The notes under the pieces were generated by a model. It ran no database searches, had not been told where the DNA came from, and saw only the letters and a list, made by a program, of their open reading frames with translations. Both the position numbers and the translations under genes were made by a program. From NCBI RefSeq assembly GCF_014194975.1, contig NZ_JACIAY010000001.1, forward strand, positions 558,001 through 622,000: 64,000 bases of DNA. The letters run 5' to 3'. Origin of the DNA: Sphingomonas sp. BK580 (GTDB lineage: Bacteria > Pseudomonadota > Alphaproteobacteria > Sphingomonadales > Sphingomonadaceae). Each line of letters begins with the position of its first letter. Position 1 is the stretch's first letter. Of the stretch, positions 1 to 8,832 are shown piece by piece.

Positions 1-345
1 GTCGAGGCCTACCACGCCGCGATCGTCCGCACGACGCTCTACGCCAAGGGCGTGCCCGCGCTGGTCGAGGCGACCGAGAAGATATCGGCGGCGCGCGACG
101 CGCTCGACGGCAGCCCGACCGAGGATCAGGTCCGCGGCATCGCGCCGAAGGATGATTTCGGCATCACGCCGAGCGGCAGCGGGGCGACGCTGACCTCGAA
201 CATCGCGCCGCTCAACGCCAACGGCCTGGCGTACAGCCGCAGCACCGGACAGGTGCTCAACATCGTCTACCTCAACGCCGCGACCGCGACGATGGGCGGG
301 TTCTTCCCCAACGGCGTCAACGGCAACATCCGATCGACCACGTGA
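1..345 (+). CDS. Ferritin-like domain protein, C-terminal fragment (5' end outside window)
   Basis: The reading frame is open from the first base and ends at TGA 343-345, so this is the tail of a gene that begins left of the window. The visible part closely matches the C-terminus of the next gene (EAYHAAIVR against EAYHAGLVR, then LYAKG, a shared SAARDALD/SDARDALD segment, YSR and NIVYLNA), so the two are tandem paralogues. It keeps the last ExxH pair (EAYH) of a ferritin-like four-helix bundle, a possible metal ligand pair. The GTG at position 52 is an internal codon, not a real start. By analogy with the paralogue it is probably an exported ferritin-like (DUF4439/Ferritin_2-type) protein of unknown substrate. 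Confidence 0.8.
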   Translation, partial: VEAYHAAIVRTTLYAKGVPALVEATEKISAARDALDGSPTEDQVRGIAPKDDFGITPSGSGATLTSNIAPLNANGLAYSRSTGQVLNIVYLNAATATMGGFFPNGVNGNIRSTT

Positions 346-400
346 GCGTGCGGCGGCTTCCCTGCCTCTCCGTCCCTCCCTCATCACAGGAATCACGCAC

Positions 401-1411
401 ATGATCGATCATCGCAAAGCCCTCGACCTGCTCGCCGCCGCGGACACGCGCCGCGCGGCGCGACGCCGCTTTCTCAAGGTGGCGGGCGGCGGCACGCTCG
501 CGCTCGGCGGCGTCAGCCTGCTGTCCGGCTGCTTCGACTCCGAGGGCTCCGACGCCCCGATGCCCACGCCGACGCCGACCCCGACACCCGCCGCGGTGAC
601 GGACAGCGACATCCTCAACCTGGCGCTCAACCTCGAATATCTCGAAGCGCAATATTATCTGTTCGCCGTCAACGGCAGCGGTCTGGCAGCCAATCTGACC
701 GCAAGCGGCACCGGCACCGCGGGCGGCAGCGTCACCGGCGGCGCCAAGGTGGACTTCTCGGGTGACGCGCTGGTCGGCGCCTATGCCCGCGAGATCGCCG
801 CGGACGAGGCCGCGCACGTCGCCTTCCTGCGCGCCGCGCTCGGCTCCGCCGCGATCGCCATGCCCAACATCAACATCTCTGGCGATGCGAGCGGCGCCTT
901 CACCGCGGCGGCGCGCGCGGCCGGCGTGATCGGCGCGAGCGACACGTTCAATCCCTATTCCTCGCCCGAGAACTTCCTGCTCGGCGCCTATCTGTTCGAG
1001 GACGTCGGGGTCACCGCCTACAAGGGCGCGGCGCCGCTGCTGTCGAGCAAGGTCTTCCTCGAGGCCGCGGCTGGCATCCTCGCGGCCGAGGCGTACCACG
1101 CCGGGCTGGTGCGCACCGTGCTCTACGCCAAGGGCATCGCCACCCCCGCGCTGGTCACCGCGGCCGGGAAGATCTCGGACGCGCGCGACGCGCTCGACCA
1201 GGGCGGCGACACCGACCAGGGCCTCACCGGCACGGGCGGCGCGGCCAATCTCGTCCCGGCCGATGCCGACGCGATCGCCTACAGCCGCAACAGCCGTCAG
1301 GTGCACAACATCGTCTACCTCAACGCCACCGGCGCCAACCAGAACGGGGGCGGCTTCTTCCCCAACGGGACGAACAACCCCAACCCGACGCTGCGGGTGG
1401 GCCTGCCCTGA
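401..1411 (+). CDS. Tat-exported ferritin-like lipoprotein
   Basis: 336 aa. The N-terminus has a twin-arginine motif (RRRFLK, residues 21-26), a hydrophobic segment and a lipobox LLSGC with Cys44, which predicts export folded through Tat and lipid anchoring. A Pro-Thr linker (about residues 54-63) follows. The rest fits a ferritin-like four-helix bundle: helix with EYLEAQYY, an ExxH in ADEAAHVAFL, a helix with YLFEDVG, and a final ExxH in AEAYHAGL. These are the expected di-iron ligand positions for the Ferritin_2 family. ATG 401 is preceded by a weak purine-rich site (cagga). It is the tandem paralogue of the truncated gene upstream, 55 bp away. The substrate is unknown; roles in metal storage or peroxide defence in the envelope are guesses. 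Confidence 0.85.
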   Translation: MIDHRKALDLLAAADTRRAARRRFLKVAGGGTLALGGVSLLSGCFDSEGSDAPMPTPTPTPTPAAVTDSDILNLALNLEYLEAQYYLFAVNGSGLAANLTASGTGTAGGSVTGGAKVDFSGDALVGAYAREIAADEAAHVAFLRAALGSAAIAMPNINISGDASGAFTAAARAAGVIGASDTFNPYSSPENFLLGAYLFEDVGVTAYKGAAPLLSSKVFLEAAAGILAAEAYHAGLVRTVLYAKGIATPALVTAAGKISDARDALDQGGDTDQGLTGTGGAANLVPADADAIAYSRNSRQVHNIVYLNATGANQNGGGFFPNGTNNPNPTLRVGLP

Positions 1412-1512
1412 TGCCGCGCCGGCCGCGCCGCGCGGCCGCCGCTCGACGGGAATGACCACGACAGGGGAGGAGGCCACCGCCTCCTCCCCGACGATTCACG
1501 AGGGAGTGAGAC

Positions 1513-2358
1513 ATGAAGGTGATCGGATTTACCGCGGCGGCGCTGCTCGCCGCCTACGCGCTGCCCGCGACCGCGCAGGAGCGCGACGGCGGCTTCAGCG
1601 GCGTCTACGTCGGCGCCGCCGGCGGCTATGACGTCCAGCCCAACGACGGCGGCCGCTCGCGCGTGCTGTTCGACCGCAACCTCGACGGGGAGTATGGCGA
1701 CGTGGTGCGCACCGGCTCGGGCGCGGACGCGTTCGGGCCGGGCTTCTGCGGCGGGCGCGCCACCAGCCAGCTCAGCCCCGCCAACGGCGGACGCTGCGCC
1801 AAGGACAAGGACGACTGGGCCTATTACGGCCGGGTCGGGTTCGACGCGCAGCGCGGCCGCATCGTCGTCGGCGTGGTCGGCGAGTTCGGCACCACCAACA
1901 TCACCGACGGGGTGAGCGCCTTCTCGAGCACGCCGGCGAGCTACGTCTTCAACCGCGGGATCGACTGGGAGGCGGGCGTGCGCGCGCGCGCCGGCTACAC
2001 GCCCAACGACACCACGCTGTTCTACGGCACCTTCGGCCCGGGCTATGCGCGCATCGACCGCGCCTTCGGCTCGACCAACACGACCAACACCTTCGAGGGC
2101 AGCGGCAAGCGCAACCAGTTCGGCTTCCAGGGCGGCGGCGGCGTGGAGCAGCGGCTCGGCCGGCACTTCTCGATCGGCCTCGAATATATCTACCACCAGT
2201 ATCAGGACGATGATTACGTCGTCCGCGCGACCGGGCCGGCCGGCACGCCGTTCACCAACGCCAACAACGGCGGCAGCGCGTCGGGAACCGACTTCATCCG
2301 TAGCGACGACAAGTTCCGCTGGCATTCCCTGCGCGCCACAGCCGCCTTCCGCTTCTGA
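1513..2358 (+). CDS. Outer-membrane beta-barrel protein (porin family, Omp25/OmpW-like size)
   Basis: 281 aa with a Sec signal peptide (VIGFTAAALLAAYALPATAQ, cut near residue 21). The mature protein begins with the GVYVG/GAAGGYD pattern typical of opacity/Omp25-like barrels, has alternating hydrophobic strands, and ends in Phe (AAFRF), the C-terminal signature recognised by the Bam complex. A strong ribosome site (gaggga) lies 7-12 bases before ATG 1513. It lies 101 bp after the ferritin-like gene on the same strand and may be co-transcribed. A 12-bp hairpin follows the stop. Substrate or partner unknown. Confidence 0.75.
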   Translation: MKVIGFTAAALLAAYALPATAQERDGGFSGVYVGAAGGYDVQPNDGGRSRVLFDRNLDGEYGDVVRTGSGADAFGPGFCGGRATSQLSPANGGRCAKDKDDWAYYGRVGFDAQRGRIVVGVVGEFGTTNITDGVSAFSSTPASYVFNRGIDWEAGVRARAGYTPNDTTLFYGTFGPGYARIDRAFGSTNTTNTFEGSGKRNQFGFQGGGGVEQRLGRHFSIGLEYIYHQYQDDDYVVRATGPAGTPFTNANNGGSASGTDFIRSDDKFRWHSLRATAAFRF

Positions 2359-2368
2359 TCAGTTAGCA

Positions 2369-2402
2369 CGCGCCGCTGCGAGACCCGTTCCGCAGCGGCG
2401 CG
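2369..2402 (+). terminator. Hairpin after the barrel protein gene
   Basis: Perfect 12-bp inverted repeat (cgcgccgctgcg / cgcagcggcgcg) with a 10-base loop, starting 11 bases after the stop at 2358. There is no U-run after it, so it may stabilise or terminate the transcript weakly. The stretch 2359-2664 around it (306 bp) holds no credible gene. Confidence 0.5.
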
Positions 2403-2664
2403 ACCCTTCCGCCTGCTGGCCGTGATGACGCGAGCTGAGCTGTCGGTCGGGGTTCGCCGTTTCCCTTCCCGTCGTCCCGTCGACCTCGTCGTCGGAGGAC
2501 GCGCAGCTCGTACGTCTGTCCCGGCGATGCCGCGACGACCTCGAGCGGGCGCTTGCGTCACGCTCCGCCGTGCCGAGGACCCAGGAACCGGCCACTACGA
2601 GTTCTCAGGGCAGCCCGTCGTCGCGCCGCACCGAGACGTCTCGTTATGTGAGGCCCGCCTCTCC

Positions 2665-3561
2665 TCAGCCGGCGCCAGTCTCGCCTCGCAGGCCGGCGAA
2701 CCGCTCGGCGACGAAGTCGAGCGTGGCGCGCATGCGCGGCACGTTGCGCGATCGCTCGTGCGTCATCAGCCACAGCCCACGGTCATGTTGAGGCATGGAG
2801 GGCAGGCAACGGATCAGCTCGGGTTCACGATCGGCGACGAGGCACGGCATCGCGGCGACACCCGCTCCCGCGCGGACCGCCGACAAGATGCCGACGGCGG
2901 TGTCGTGCTCCATCGCGACGGCTGCCTCGAGGTCGTTGGTCGCTAGCCACTCACGATAGTGGCGCCGCATCGCGGGCTCGCCGCCCGCGATCAGCACGTG
3001 ATCGGCAAGCTCCCGCCGGTTTCTCGGTTGACCGCGCTCGGCCGCATAGGCGCGACTGCAGTACACGCTCCACGCGTCGACGGCGACCCGCCGCGCGATC
3101 AGCCCGCCTCCCTCGGGGCGCACGCACAGCCGCAACGCGATGTCCGCGCCGCCTGCGGCGAGGTCGCGCAACGCGTCCGTGGTGTCGAGCTCGATCCGGA
3201 TCGCAGGATAAGCGCGATGGAAATCGCGCAGCATGGGCGCGAGGATGGTCGTCGCGTAGATCTCCGGCATCGTGATCCGTACGACGCCGCTGATGTCGCG
3301 GACCGCGGTTCTCGCCGCATCGGCGAAGCGCTCGGCTACCTGCTGAAGCTGGAGTGCGGCGGGCAGCAACGCCCGCCCCTGGTCGGTGAGCTGGTATCCG
3401 GCCGCACGTCGCTCGAAGAGTCGAAGGCCCAGTGCCGACTCCAGCGCACTCACGCGCCGCGCGACCGTGGTCTGGCTGACACCCAGCCGGCGCGAGGCAG
3501 CGAGCGTGCTGCCGGTCGCTGCAACGACGATCAGGTACCGCGCGTCATCCCAGTCGAACAT
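2665..3561 (-). CDS. LysR-family transcriptional regulator
   Basis: 298 aa from ATG 3561 (ATG 3576 would add five residues). The N-terminus MFDWDDARYLIVVAATGS begins the usual LysR helix-turn-helix (SRRLGVSQTTVARRVSALE, residues about 19-38). The RLFERRAAGYQLTDQG segment and a two-lobed periplasmic-binding-type effector domain follow to residue about 290, giving a normal family length. The MFDWDD start resembles the group that regulates quinone, reductase or drug-related targets, but the effector cannot be read from sequence. It is divergent from the UrcA-family gene with 115 bp between starts. A caac-atc-gttg inverted repeat at 3595-3605 lies in that gap and is a weak operator candidate. The frame is open far upstream of 3561, but that extension is low-complexity and non-homologous, so it is excluded. 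Confidence 0.9.
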   Translation of the reverse strand: MFDWDDARYLIVVAATGSTLAASRRLGVSQTTVARRVSALESALGLRLFERRAAGYQLTDQGRALLPAALQLQQVAERFADAARTAVRDISGVVRITMPEIYATTILAPMLRDFHRAYPAIRIELDTTDALRDLAAGGADIALRLCVRPEGGGLIARRVAVDAWSVYCSRAYAAERGQPRNRRELADHVLIAGGEPAMRRHYREWLATNDLEAAVAMEHDTAVGILSAVRAGAGVAAMPCLVADREPELIRCLPSMPQHDRGLWLMTHERSRNVPRMRATLDFVAERFAGLRGETGAG

Positions 3562-3676
3562 GGGCGTGTTCTGCATCTTTGCAGAGCGCTCTCGCAACAT
3601 CGTTGTTTCTGGATCCGCCCCGGCCACCCTACTCTCGGTCGACATCGCGGCCTCGCCGCGCTCGGAGGACAACCAC

Positions 3677-3982
3677 ATGCCCCGCTTCCCGCTGATCGTG
3701 GCCATGGCCACGAACTGCCTCTGTGTGCCTGCCGACGGCGAGACGGTGACCCGTTCGGTCGTCGTCCGACACGCCGACCTGGATCTCGCGCAGGCGCGCG
3801 ACATCGCACGCTTGGACGCGCGTATCGCGCGAGCGGCCGACGAGGCCTGCGGCACCCCCTCACCCACGGATCTCTCGGCGACGAACGCGCAGCCACGCTG
3901 CGTGCGGGGCGCCATCGCCGTCGTTCGCGCGCGACGGGATCAGGCCGTTGCAGTCGCCCGGCAGCCTTCCGCCGCCCGCTAG
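3677..3982 (+). CDS. UrcA family protein
   Basis: 101 aa. ATG 3677 has a good Shine-Dalgarno (ggagg, 3664-3668). The N-terminus is a short signal-like segment. The core VRHADLDLAQARDIARLDARIARAADEACG matches the UrcA pattern: a V-x-x-x-DLDL strand, then a helix with repeated Arg/Ala ending in a Cys, and a second Cys (PRCV) about 25 residues later. UrcA proteins are small exported proteins frequent in sphingomonads and Caulobacter, and their function is unknown. The LysR gene is divergent, so it is the likely regulator. Confidence 0.75.
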   Translation: MPRFPLIVAMATNCLCVPADGETVTRSVVVRHADLDLAQARDIARLDARIARAADEACGTPSPTDLSATNAQPRCVRGAIAVVRARRDQAVAVARQPSAAR

Positions 3983-4044
3983 CCTCCTCGGCGCAGCCGG
4001 GCGCTTCGCTCCGCCGTTCGAGCGGCCCGCTCACACCCGATCGA

Positions 4045-5619
4045 CTATCGTCGCTGCGCCTCACCGTCGTCGCTGATCCCACCACCGAGCGAGCGATAGA
4101 GCTCGACCAGGTTGCTCTCGCGGTTCAGCCTCGTCGTAACCAGCTGCTGCTGCGCCGCATACGCTGAACGCTGTGAGTCGAGGGTGGTGAGGAACGACTC
4201 CACCCCGGCGCGGTACCGCGCGTCGGAGATCCTCAGCGCCGCCGCGGCCGCGTCGGCGCGCGCGGTCTGCGCGGAGATCTGCTCGTCGATCGTGCCGCGC
4301 TGCGCTAGGGCGTCCGCGACCTCCCGGAACGCCGTCTGCACGGCACGCTCGTACGTCGACACGGCCGCCTGCTGCTGCGCGCGCGCGGCGTCGACGCCGC
4401 CGCGGAGACGCCCACCGTCGAAGAGCGGCAGCGAGACCGCAGGGGCGCCGGTGTAGGTGAAGCTGCCGCCGGCGAACAGACCGCTGAGCGCGGTGCTGAT
4501 CGTTCCTAGCGTCGCCGTCAGCGAGATGCGGGGAAACAGCGCGGCCCGCGCCGCTCCGATGTTGGCGTTCTGCGCGATGAGCTGGTGCTCGGCCTGGAGC
4601 ACGTCGGGCCGGCGCAACAGCACGTCGGAGGAGATGCCGACGGGAAGCGTCTGCAGCGCCGCGCCGCCGGACCCGAGTCCCTCGGCCAGCAGGTCGGCGG
4701 GAAGCGGCGATCCGACCAGCAGATCGAGCGCGTTCTTGTCCTGCGCCAGCCGCGTCCTCAACACCGCGATGTCGTTGCGGGCAGCCTGGTAGCTGGTCTC
4801 CGCTTGTCGCGCCTCGAGCTCGGACGCGACGCCGATCCGGAATTGCGCGCGGGTAAGCTCGAGCGACTGCTCGAACGACTTGAGCGAGTCCTGAGAGATC
4901 CTCAGCTGGTCCTGATCGGAGGCATAGGTCAGCCAAGCGGTCGCGATCTCCGCGATCAGGCTGATCCGCGCTGAGCGTTGCGCTTCCTCGGTCGCGAAAT
5001 ACTGCTCCAGCGCGGCGCGGTTGAGGTTCCGCACTCGTCCGAACAGATCGAGCTCGAACGCCGAGAAGCCGGCATTCACCGAGTAGAATTCGAGGTTGTT
5101 GGACGAGGATCCCACGCCCGCTCCGACCCCACCGGCACCGCCCGAGCTGCCAGTTCCCGTGCCCGCACCCGCTCCGGTGCCGACGCCCGTTCCCGTTCCC
5201 GTTCCCGTTCCCGTTCCTGCGCCGGTACCGCCGCCGGCCGCTCCGCCGAGCGCACCGGCGGCGCCCTGGATGTTGTTGGTGTAGGTGGCCGAGCCCGACA
5301 GGACGGTCGAGGGAACGAGATCCGCGCGGCTGATGCGATATTGCGCGCGCGCCTGCAGCACGTTGGCCGCGGCGATGCGGAGATCGCGGTTGTTCTCGAG
5401 GCCGAGGGCGATCGTGCGGCGGAGCCGCTCGTCGGTGAAGAAGGTACGCCAGCCGGTCTTGCTCACGTCAGGCGCGTCGCTCGCGGCTGCGGGGAAGACG
5501 CCGCCCTGCGGCAGAGCCGCGGGCACTTCGCCGATCGGCCGGACATACTTCGGAGCGAGATTGCAGCCGGCGAGCGTTACCGCGACCAGCACGGCCGACG
5601 CGTTTCTGCTGTTCAACAC
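4045..5619 (-). CDS. RND efflux outer-membrane factor, NodT/OprM-type lipoprotein
   Basis: 524 aa. The signal peptide ends in lipobox LAGC (Cys19) and is followed by NLAPKYVRP, typical of NodT-family outer-membrane lipoproteins. Two TolC-type repeats follow, with conserved AFELDLFGR and SLPLFDGGRLRGGVDAA segments. It would form the trimeric outer-membrane exit duct of the pump encoded upstream; the pump stop and this ATG are 3 bp apart. An unusual Gly/Thr/Ala stretch at residues about 119-173 interrupts the first beta-hairpin region (see the repeat at 5101-5265). It is the last gene of the three-gene operon. Confidence 0.93.
   Translation of the reverse strand: MLNSRNASAVLVAVTLAGCNLAPKYVRPIGEVPAALPQGGVFPAAASDAPDVSKTGWRTFFTDERLRRTIALGLENNRDLRIAAANVLQARAQYRISRADLVPSTVLSGSATYTNNIQGAAGALGGAAGGGTGAGTGTGTGTGTGVGTGAGAGTGTGSSGGAGGVGAGVGSSSNNLEFYSVNAGFSAFELDLFGRVRNLNRAALEQYFATEEAQRSARISLIAEIATAWLTYASDQDQLRISQDSLKSFEQSLELTRAQFRIGVASELEARQAETSYQAARNDIAVLRTRLAQDKNALDLLVGSPLPADLLAEGLGSGGAALQTLPVGISSDVLLRRPDVLQAEHQLIAQNANIGAARAALFPRISLTATLGTISTALSGLFAGGSFTYTGAPAVSLPLFDGGRLRGGVDAARAQQQAAVSTYERAVQTAFREVADALAQRGTIDEQISAQTARADAAAAALRISDARYRAGVESFLTTLDSQRSAYAAQQQLVTTRLNRESNLVELYRSLGGGISDDGEAQRR
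5101..5265 (-). repeat. Low-complexity Gly-Thr coding tract with hexanucleotide repeat
   Basis: This tract encodes a 55-residue segment of almost only Gly, Thr, Ala and Ser in the outer-membrane factor. At 5189-5218 the + strand has five consecutive gttccc-type hexamers (the last gttcct), encoding alternating Gly-Thr. It is in frame and lies where OprM-like proteins have their first surface loop. Confidence 0.85.
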
Positions 5620-5622
5620 AAC

Positions 5623-8600
5623 TCAGACTCCCTGCGGCGTGGGCGCGTGCACGCGACCATCGTCATTGTCGCGCCCATGATCGTCCGGGCGATCCTGCGC
5701 GGCGGGTTCCGCCTTGCCGCCTTTGCCGAACAGCCGGAGCACCACCACGAAGAACATCGGCACGAAGAAGATGGCCAGCACCGTCGCCGACAGCATACCG
5801 CCCACCACCGCGCGACCGATGGCGTTCTGACCGCCCGCGCCGGCTCCGTTCGACACTGCCAGCGGGAACACGCCGAAAACGAAGGCGAGACTGGTCATCA
5901 GGATCGGGCGAAGCCGCAGCTTGGCCGCCTCGATCGCCGCATCGAAGGAGTTCAGGCCCTCGCGCATCTTCTCCTCCGCGAACTCGACGATGAGGATCGC
6001 GTTCTTCGCGGAGACACCGATCGTGGTGATCAGGCCGACCTGAAGGTAGATGTCATTGTTCAACCCGGTCAGCCAGGCCGCCAGCAGCGCGCCGACGACG
6101 CCGAGCGGCACCACCAGCATGACCGAGATCGGCACCGACCAGCTCTCGTACAGCGCAGCGAGGCAGAGGAAGACGATCAGCAGCGACAGGCCGTACAGCG
6201 CGGGCGCCTGGCCGCCGGACAGCTGCTCCTCGTAGCTCAGCCCCGTCCAGTCGAGCCGCGTGCCGGGTGGCAGCTTGGCCTGCATCTCCTGCATCGCCCG
6301 TAGAGCGGCGCCGGACGACACGCCCGGCGCAGGCTGCCCGAGTATCTCCATCGCCGGCTGTCCGTTGTAACGGGTCAGCTGCATCGGCCCCTGCCCCCAC
6401 GACAGGTTGGAGAAGGCGGTGAACGGCGCCATGCTGCCGCTCGCGCCGCGCACGTAGAGGTCGCCGAGATCCTCCGGCGACATGCGGTAGGCCGCGTCGG
6501 CCTGGATATAGACCCGCTTGACGCGGCCGCGATCGATGAAGTCGTTGACGTACGAACCGCCCCATGCCGTCGCGATGGTGTTGTTGACGTTGGAGAGATC
6601 GAGGCCCAGCGCGCGCGCCTTGTCCTGGTCCACGTCGACCTTCAGCTGCGGCGCGTCGTCCAGCGCGTTGGGGCGGACCCCGACGAGGGACTTGTTCTGG
6701 GATGCCATGCCGAGCAGTTGATTGCGTGCGGCGAGCAGCCTCTCGTGACCCAGGCCGCCGTCGTCGACGAGCTGGAGATCGAAGCCCGTCGCGTTGCCGA
6801 GTTCCTGCACCGCCGGCGGGATCACCGCGAAGATGAGGCCGTCGTTGTAGCGCGCGAAAGCACCCATGGCGCGGCCGATGATCGCCTGCGCCTTGTTCGC
6901 CGCACCCGGCCGGTCCTTCCACTCCTTCATCGGGATAAAGGCGATGCCGCTGTTCTGTCCGACGCCGGCGAAGCTGAAGCCGTTGATGGTGTAGACGCCC
7001 CGGATCGCGTCCTTGGCGTCGCCGAGGAACTGGTCGCGGATGAGATCGAGACCCTTCTGCGTGCGCGCCGTCGTAGCCCCCGGCGGGCCCTGTACGAGCG
7101 CGATCATCACGCCCTGGTCCTCGTCGGGCAGGAAGCCCGTCGGCAACCGCATGAAGAGGAATGCCATGCCGGCGACGATCAGGGCATAGGCGACGAGCGA
7201 CCGACCCCATCGCCTCGCCGTCGAGCGTACGCCGCGTTCGTAGCGGTCGCGGCCCCGGTCGAAGCGGTCGTTGAACCAGCGGAAGAAGCGCGCCAGCGGA
7301 CCGTTGCCCTCTCCCTTGTTCGGATCGTGCGGCTTGAGGATGGTCGCGCACAGCGCCGGTGTCAGGATCAGCGCCACTGCGACGGACAGGATCATCGCCG
7401 AGACGATGGTGATCGAGAATTGGCGATAGATGACGCCGGTCGAGCCACCGAAGAACGCCATCGGCAGGAACACCGCCGACAATACCATGGCGATGCCGAT
7501 GAGCGCGCCGGTGATCTCGTCCATCGACTTCCGCGCGGCCTCGCGCGGCGACAGATGCTCCGTCGTGATCAGACGTTCGACGTTCTCCACCACGACGATC
7601 GCGTCGTCGACGAGAAGGCCGATCGCCAGCACCATGCCGAAGAGGGTCAGCGTGTTGATCGAGTAGCCGAACGCCGCCAGCACCGCGAAGGTGCCGGTCA
7701 GCACCACGGGCACCGCGATCGTCGGGATCAGCGTCGCCCGGAAGTTCTGCAGGAACAGGAACATCACGAGGAAGACGAGGATGACCGCCTCGACCAGCGT
7801 CTCGATCACCTGCTCGATCGACAGTCGCACGAACGGCGACGTGTCGTACGGGAAGATCACCTTCACATCCGAGGGGAACTGCTTGGCGATCTCGTTGACC
7901 CGCTCCTTCACCGCCACGACGGTGTCGAGCGCGTTGGCGCCGGGAGCCAGCTTGATGCCGATGCCGGAGGCCGGCTTGCCGTTCCACTCGGCCGAGAAGC
8001 TGTAGTTCTCGGCGCCGATCGCGACCCGGGCGACGTCGCCGAGGCGCACGACGGAGCCGTCCGGATTGCTCTTCAACCGGATCTGCGCGAACTGCTCCGG
8101 AGACGTGAGCCGCGACGACACCGACACCGTCGCGTTGAGCATCTGCTCCTTCGGCGCCGGCTGCGCGCCGATCTGACCGGCCGACACCTGGGCGTTCTGC
8201 GCGGTCACGGCGCTGGTCACGTCCGACATCGTCAGCGCGAAGTTGTTCAGCTTGAGCGGGTCGACCCAGATCCGCATGGCGTATTGCGAGCCGAAGATCT
8301 GCGTGTCGCCGACGCCCGTCACCCGCGACAGCGGATCCTGGATGCGCGAGGCGACGATGTCGGCGAGGTCGTCGGCGTCGTGCTTGCCGTTCTCGGAGTA
8401 CAGGCCGACGAACAGCAGGAAGTTCTGCGTCGCCTTGGCGACGATGATGCCCTGGCGCTGGACCTCCTGCGGCAGCAGCGGAGTCGCTGCCTGCAGCTTG
8501 TTCTGCACCTGCACCTGCGCGATGTCCGGATCGGTGCCCTGCTCGAAGGTAAGCGTGATCGTCACGGTGCCCGATGAGGACGACGAGGACGAGAAGTAGC

Positions 8601-8826
8601 GAAGGTGGTCGATCCCCTTCATCTGCTGCTCGATGATCTGGGTCGTCGTGTTCTCGAGCGTCTGCGCGTCGGCGCCCGGGTAGTTGGCGGTGATCGACAC
8701 GGCGGGCGGCGCGATCGCGGGGAATTGCGCGATCGGCAACGTGCGGACGGCGAGGATGCCGACGATGAGGACCATCGCCGCCAGCACGTAGGCGAAGATC
8801 GGACGATCGATGAAATAGCGTGACAT
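5623..8826 (-). CDS. RND multidrug efflux permease, HAE1 family (AcrB/MexB type)
   Basis: 1067 aa, normal length for HAE1 pumps. The protein starts [16 protein letters not shown], the classic first transmembrane helix. It has two large periplasmic loops and 12 predicted membrane helices, and the proton-relay pair Asp407-Asp408 in TM4 ([13 protein letters not shown]). The first periplasmic loop carries PGADAQTLE. It is the inner-membrane proton-driven pump of a tripartite exporter. It sits between the membrane-fusion gene (6 bp upstream) and the outer-membrane factor (3 bp downstream), so all three are one transcript. The divergent TetR gene is the likely repressor. Drug range cannot be read from sequence. 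Confidence 0.97.
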   Translation of the reverse strand: MSRYFIDRPIFAYVLAAMVLIVGILAVRTLPIAQFPAIAPPAVSITANYPGADAQTLENTTTQIIEQQMKGIDHLRYFSSSSSSSGTVTITLTFEQGTDPDIAQVQVQNKLQAATPLLPQEVQRQGIIVAKATQNFLLFVGLYSENGKHDADDLADIVASRIQDPLSRVTGVGDTQIFGSQYAMRIWVDPLKLNNFALTMSDVTSAVTAQNAQVSAGQIGAQPAPKEQMLNATVSVSSRLTSPEQFAQIRLKSNPDGSVVRLGDVARVAIGAENYSFSAEWNGKPASGIGIKLAPGANALDTVVAVKERVNEIAKQFPSDVKVIFPYDTSPFVRLSIEQVIETLVEAVILVFLVMFLFLQNFRATLIPTIAVPVVLTGTFAVLAAFGYSINTLTLFGMVLAIGLLVDDAIVVVENVERLITTEHLSPREAARKSMDEITGALIGIAMVLSAVFLPMAFFGGSTGVIYRQFSITIVSAMILSVAVALILTPALCATILKPHDPNKGEGNGPLARFFRWFNDRFDRGRDRYERGVRSTARRWGRSLVAYALIVAGMAFLFMRLPTGFLPDEDQGVMIALVQGPPGATTARTQKGLDLIRDQFLGDAKDAIRGVYTINGFSFAGVGQNSGIAFIPMKEWKDRPGAANKAQAIIGRAMGAFARYNDGLIFAVIPPAVQELGNATGFDLQLVDDGGLGHERLLAARNQLLGMASQNKSLVGVRPNALDDAPQLKVDVDQDKARALGLDLSNVNNTIATAWGGSYVNDFIDRGRVKRVYIQADAAYRMSPEDLGDLYVRGASGSMAPFTAFSNLSWGQGPMQLTRYNGQPAMEILGQPAPGVSSGAALRAMQEMQAKLPPGTRLDWTGLSYEEQLSGGQAPALYGLSLLIVFLCLAALYESWSVPISVMLVVPLGVVGALLAAWLTGLNNDIYLQVGLITTIGVSAKNAILIVEFAEEKMREGLNSFDAAIEAAKLRLRPILMTSLAFVFGVFPLAVSNGAGAGGQNAIGRAVVGGMLSATVLAIFFVPMFFVVVLRLFGKGGKAEPAAQDRPDDHGRDNDDGRVHAPTPQGV

Positions 8827-8832
8827 GGCCGA

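Noticed and set aside
3576..3915. N-terminal extension of the LysR gene
   Set aside because: It overlaps the UrcA-family gene and has no similarity to LysR N-termini; the HTH begins normally after ATG 3561.
5189..5218. gttccc tandem repeat considered as a CRISPR or regulatory repeat
   Set aside because: It is short, contiguous and inside a coding frame, so it is a microsatellite-like coding tract.
6718..8577. 619-codon open frame on the + strand, and similar ones over the usher (31378-33291) and adhesin (35013-37010)
   Set aside because: All are opposite clear genes, Arg/His/Asp-rich and without homology-type motifs.
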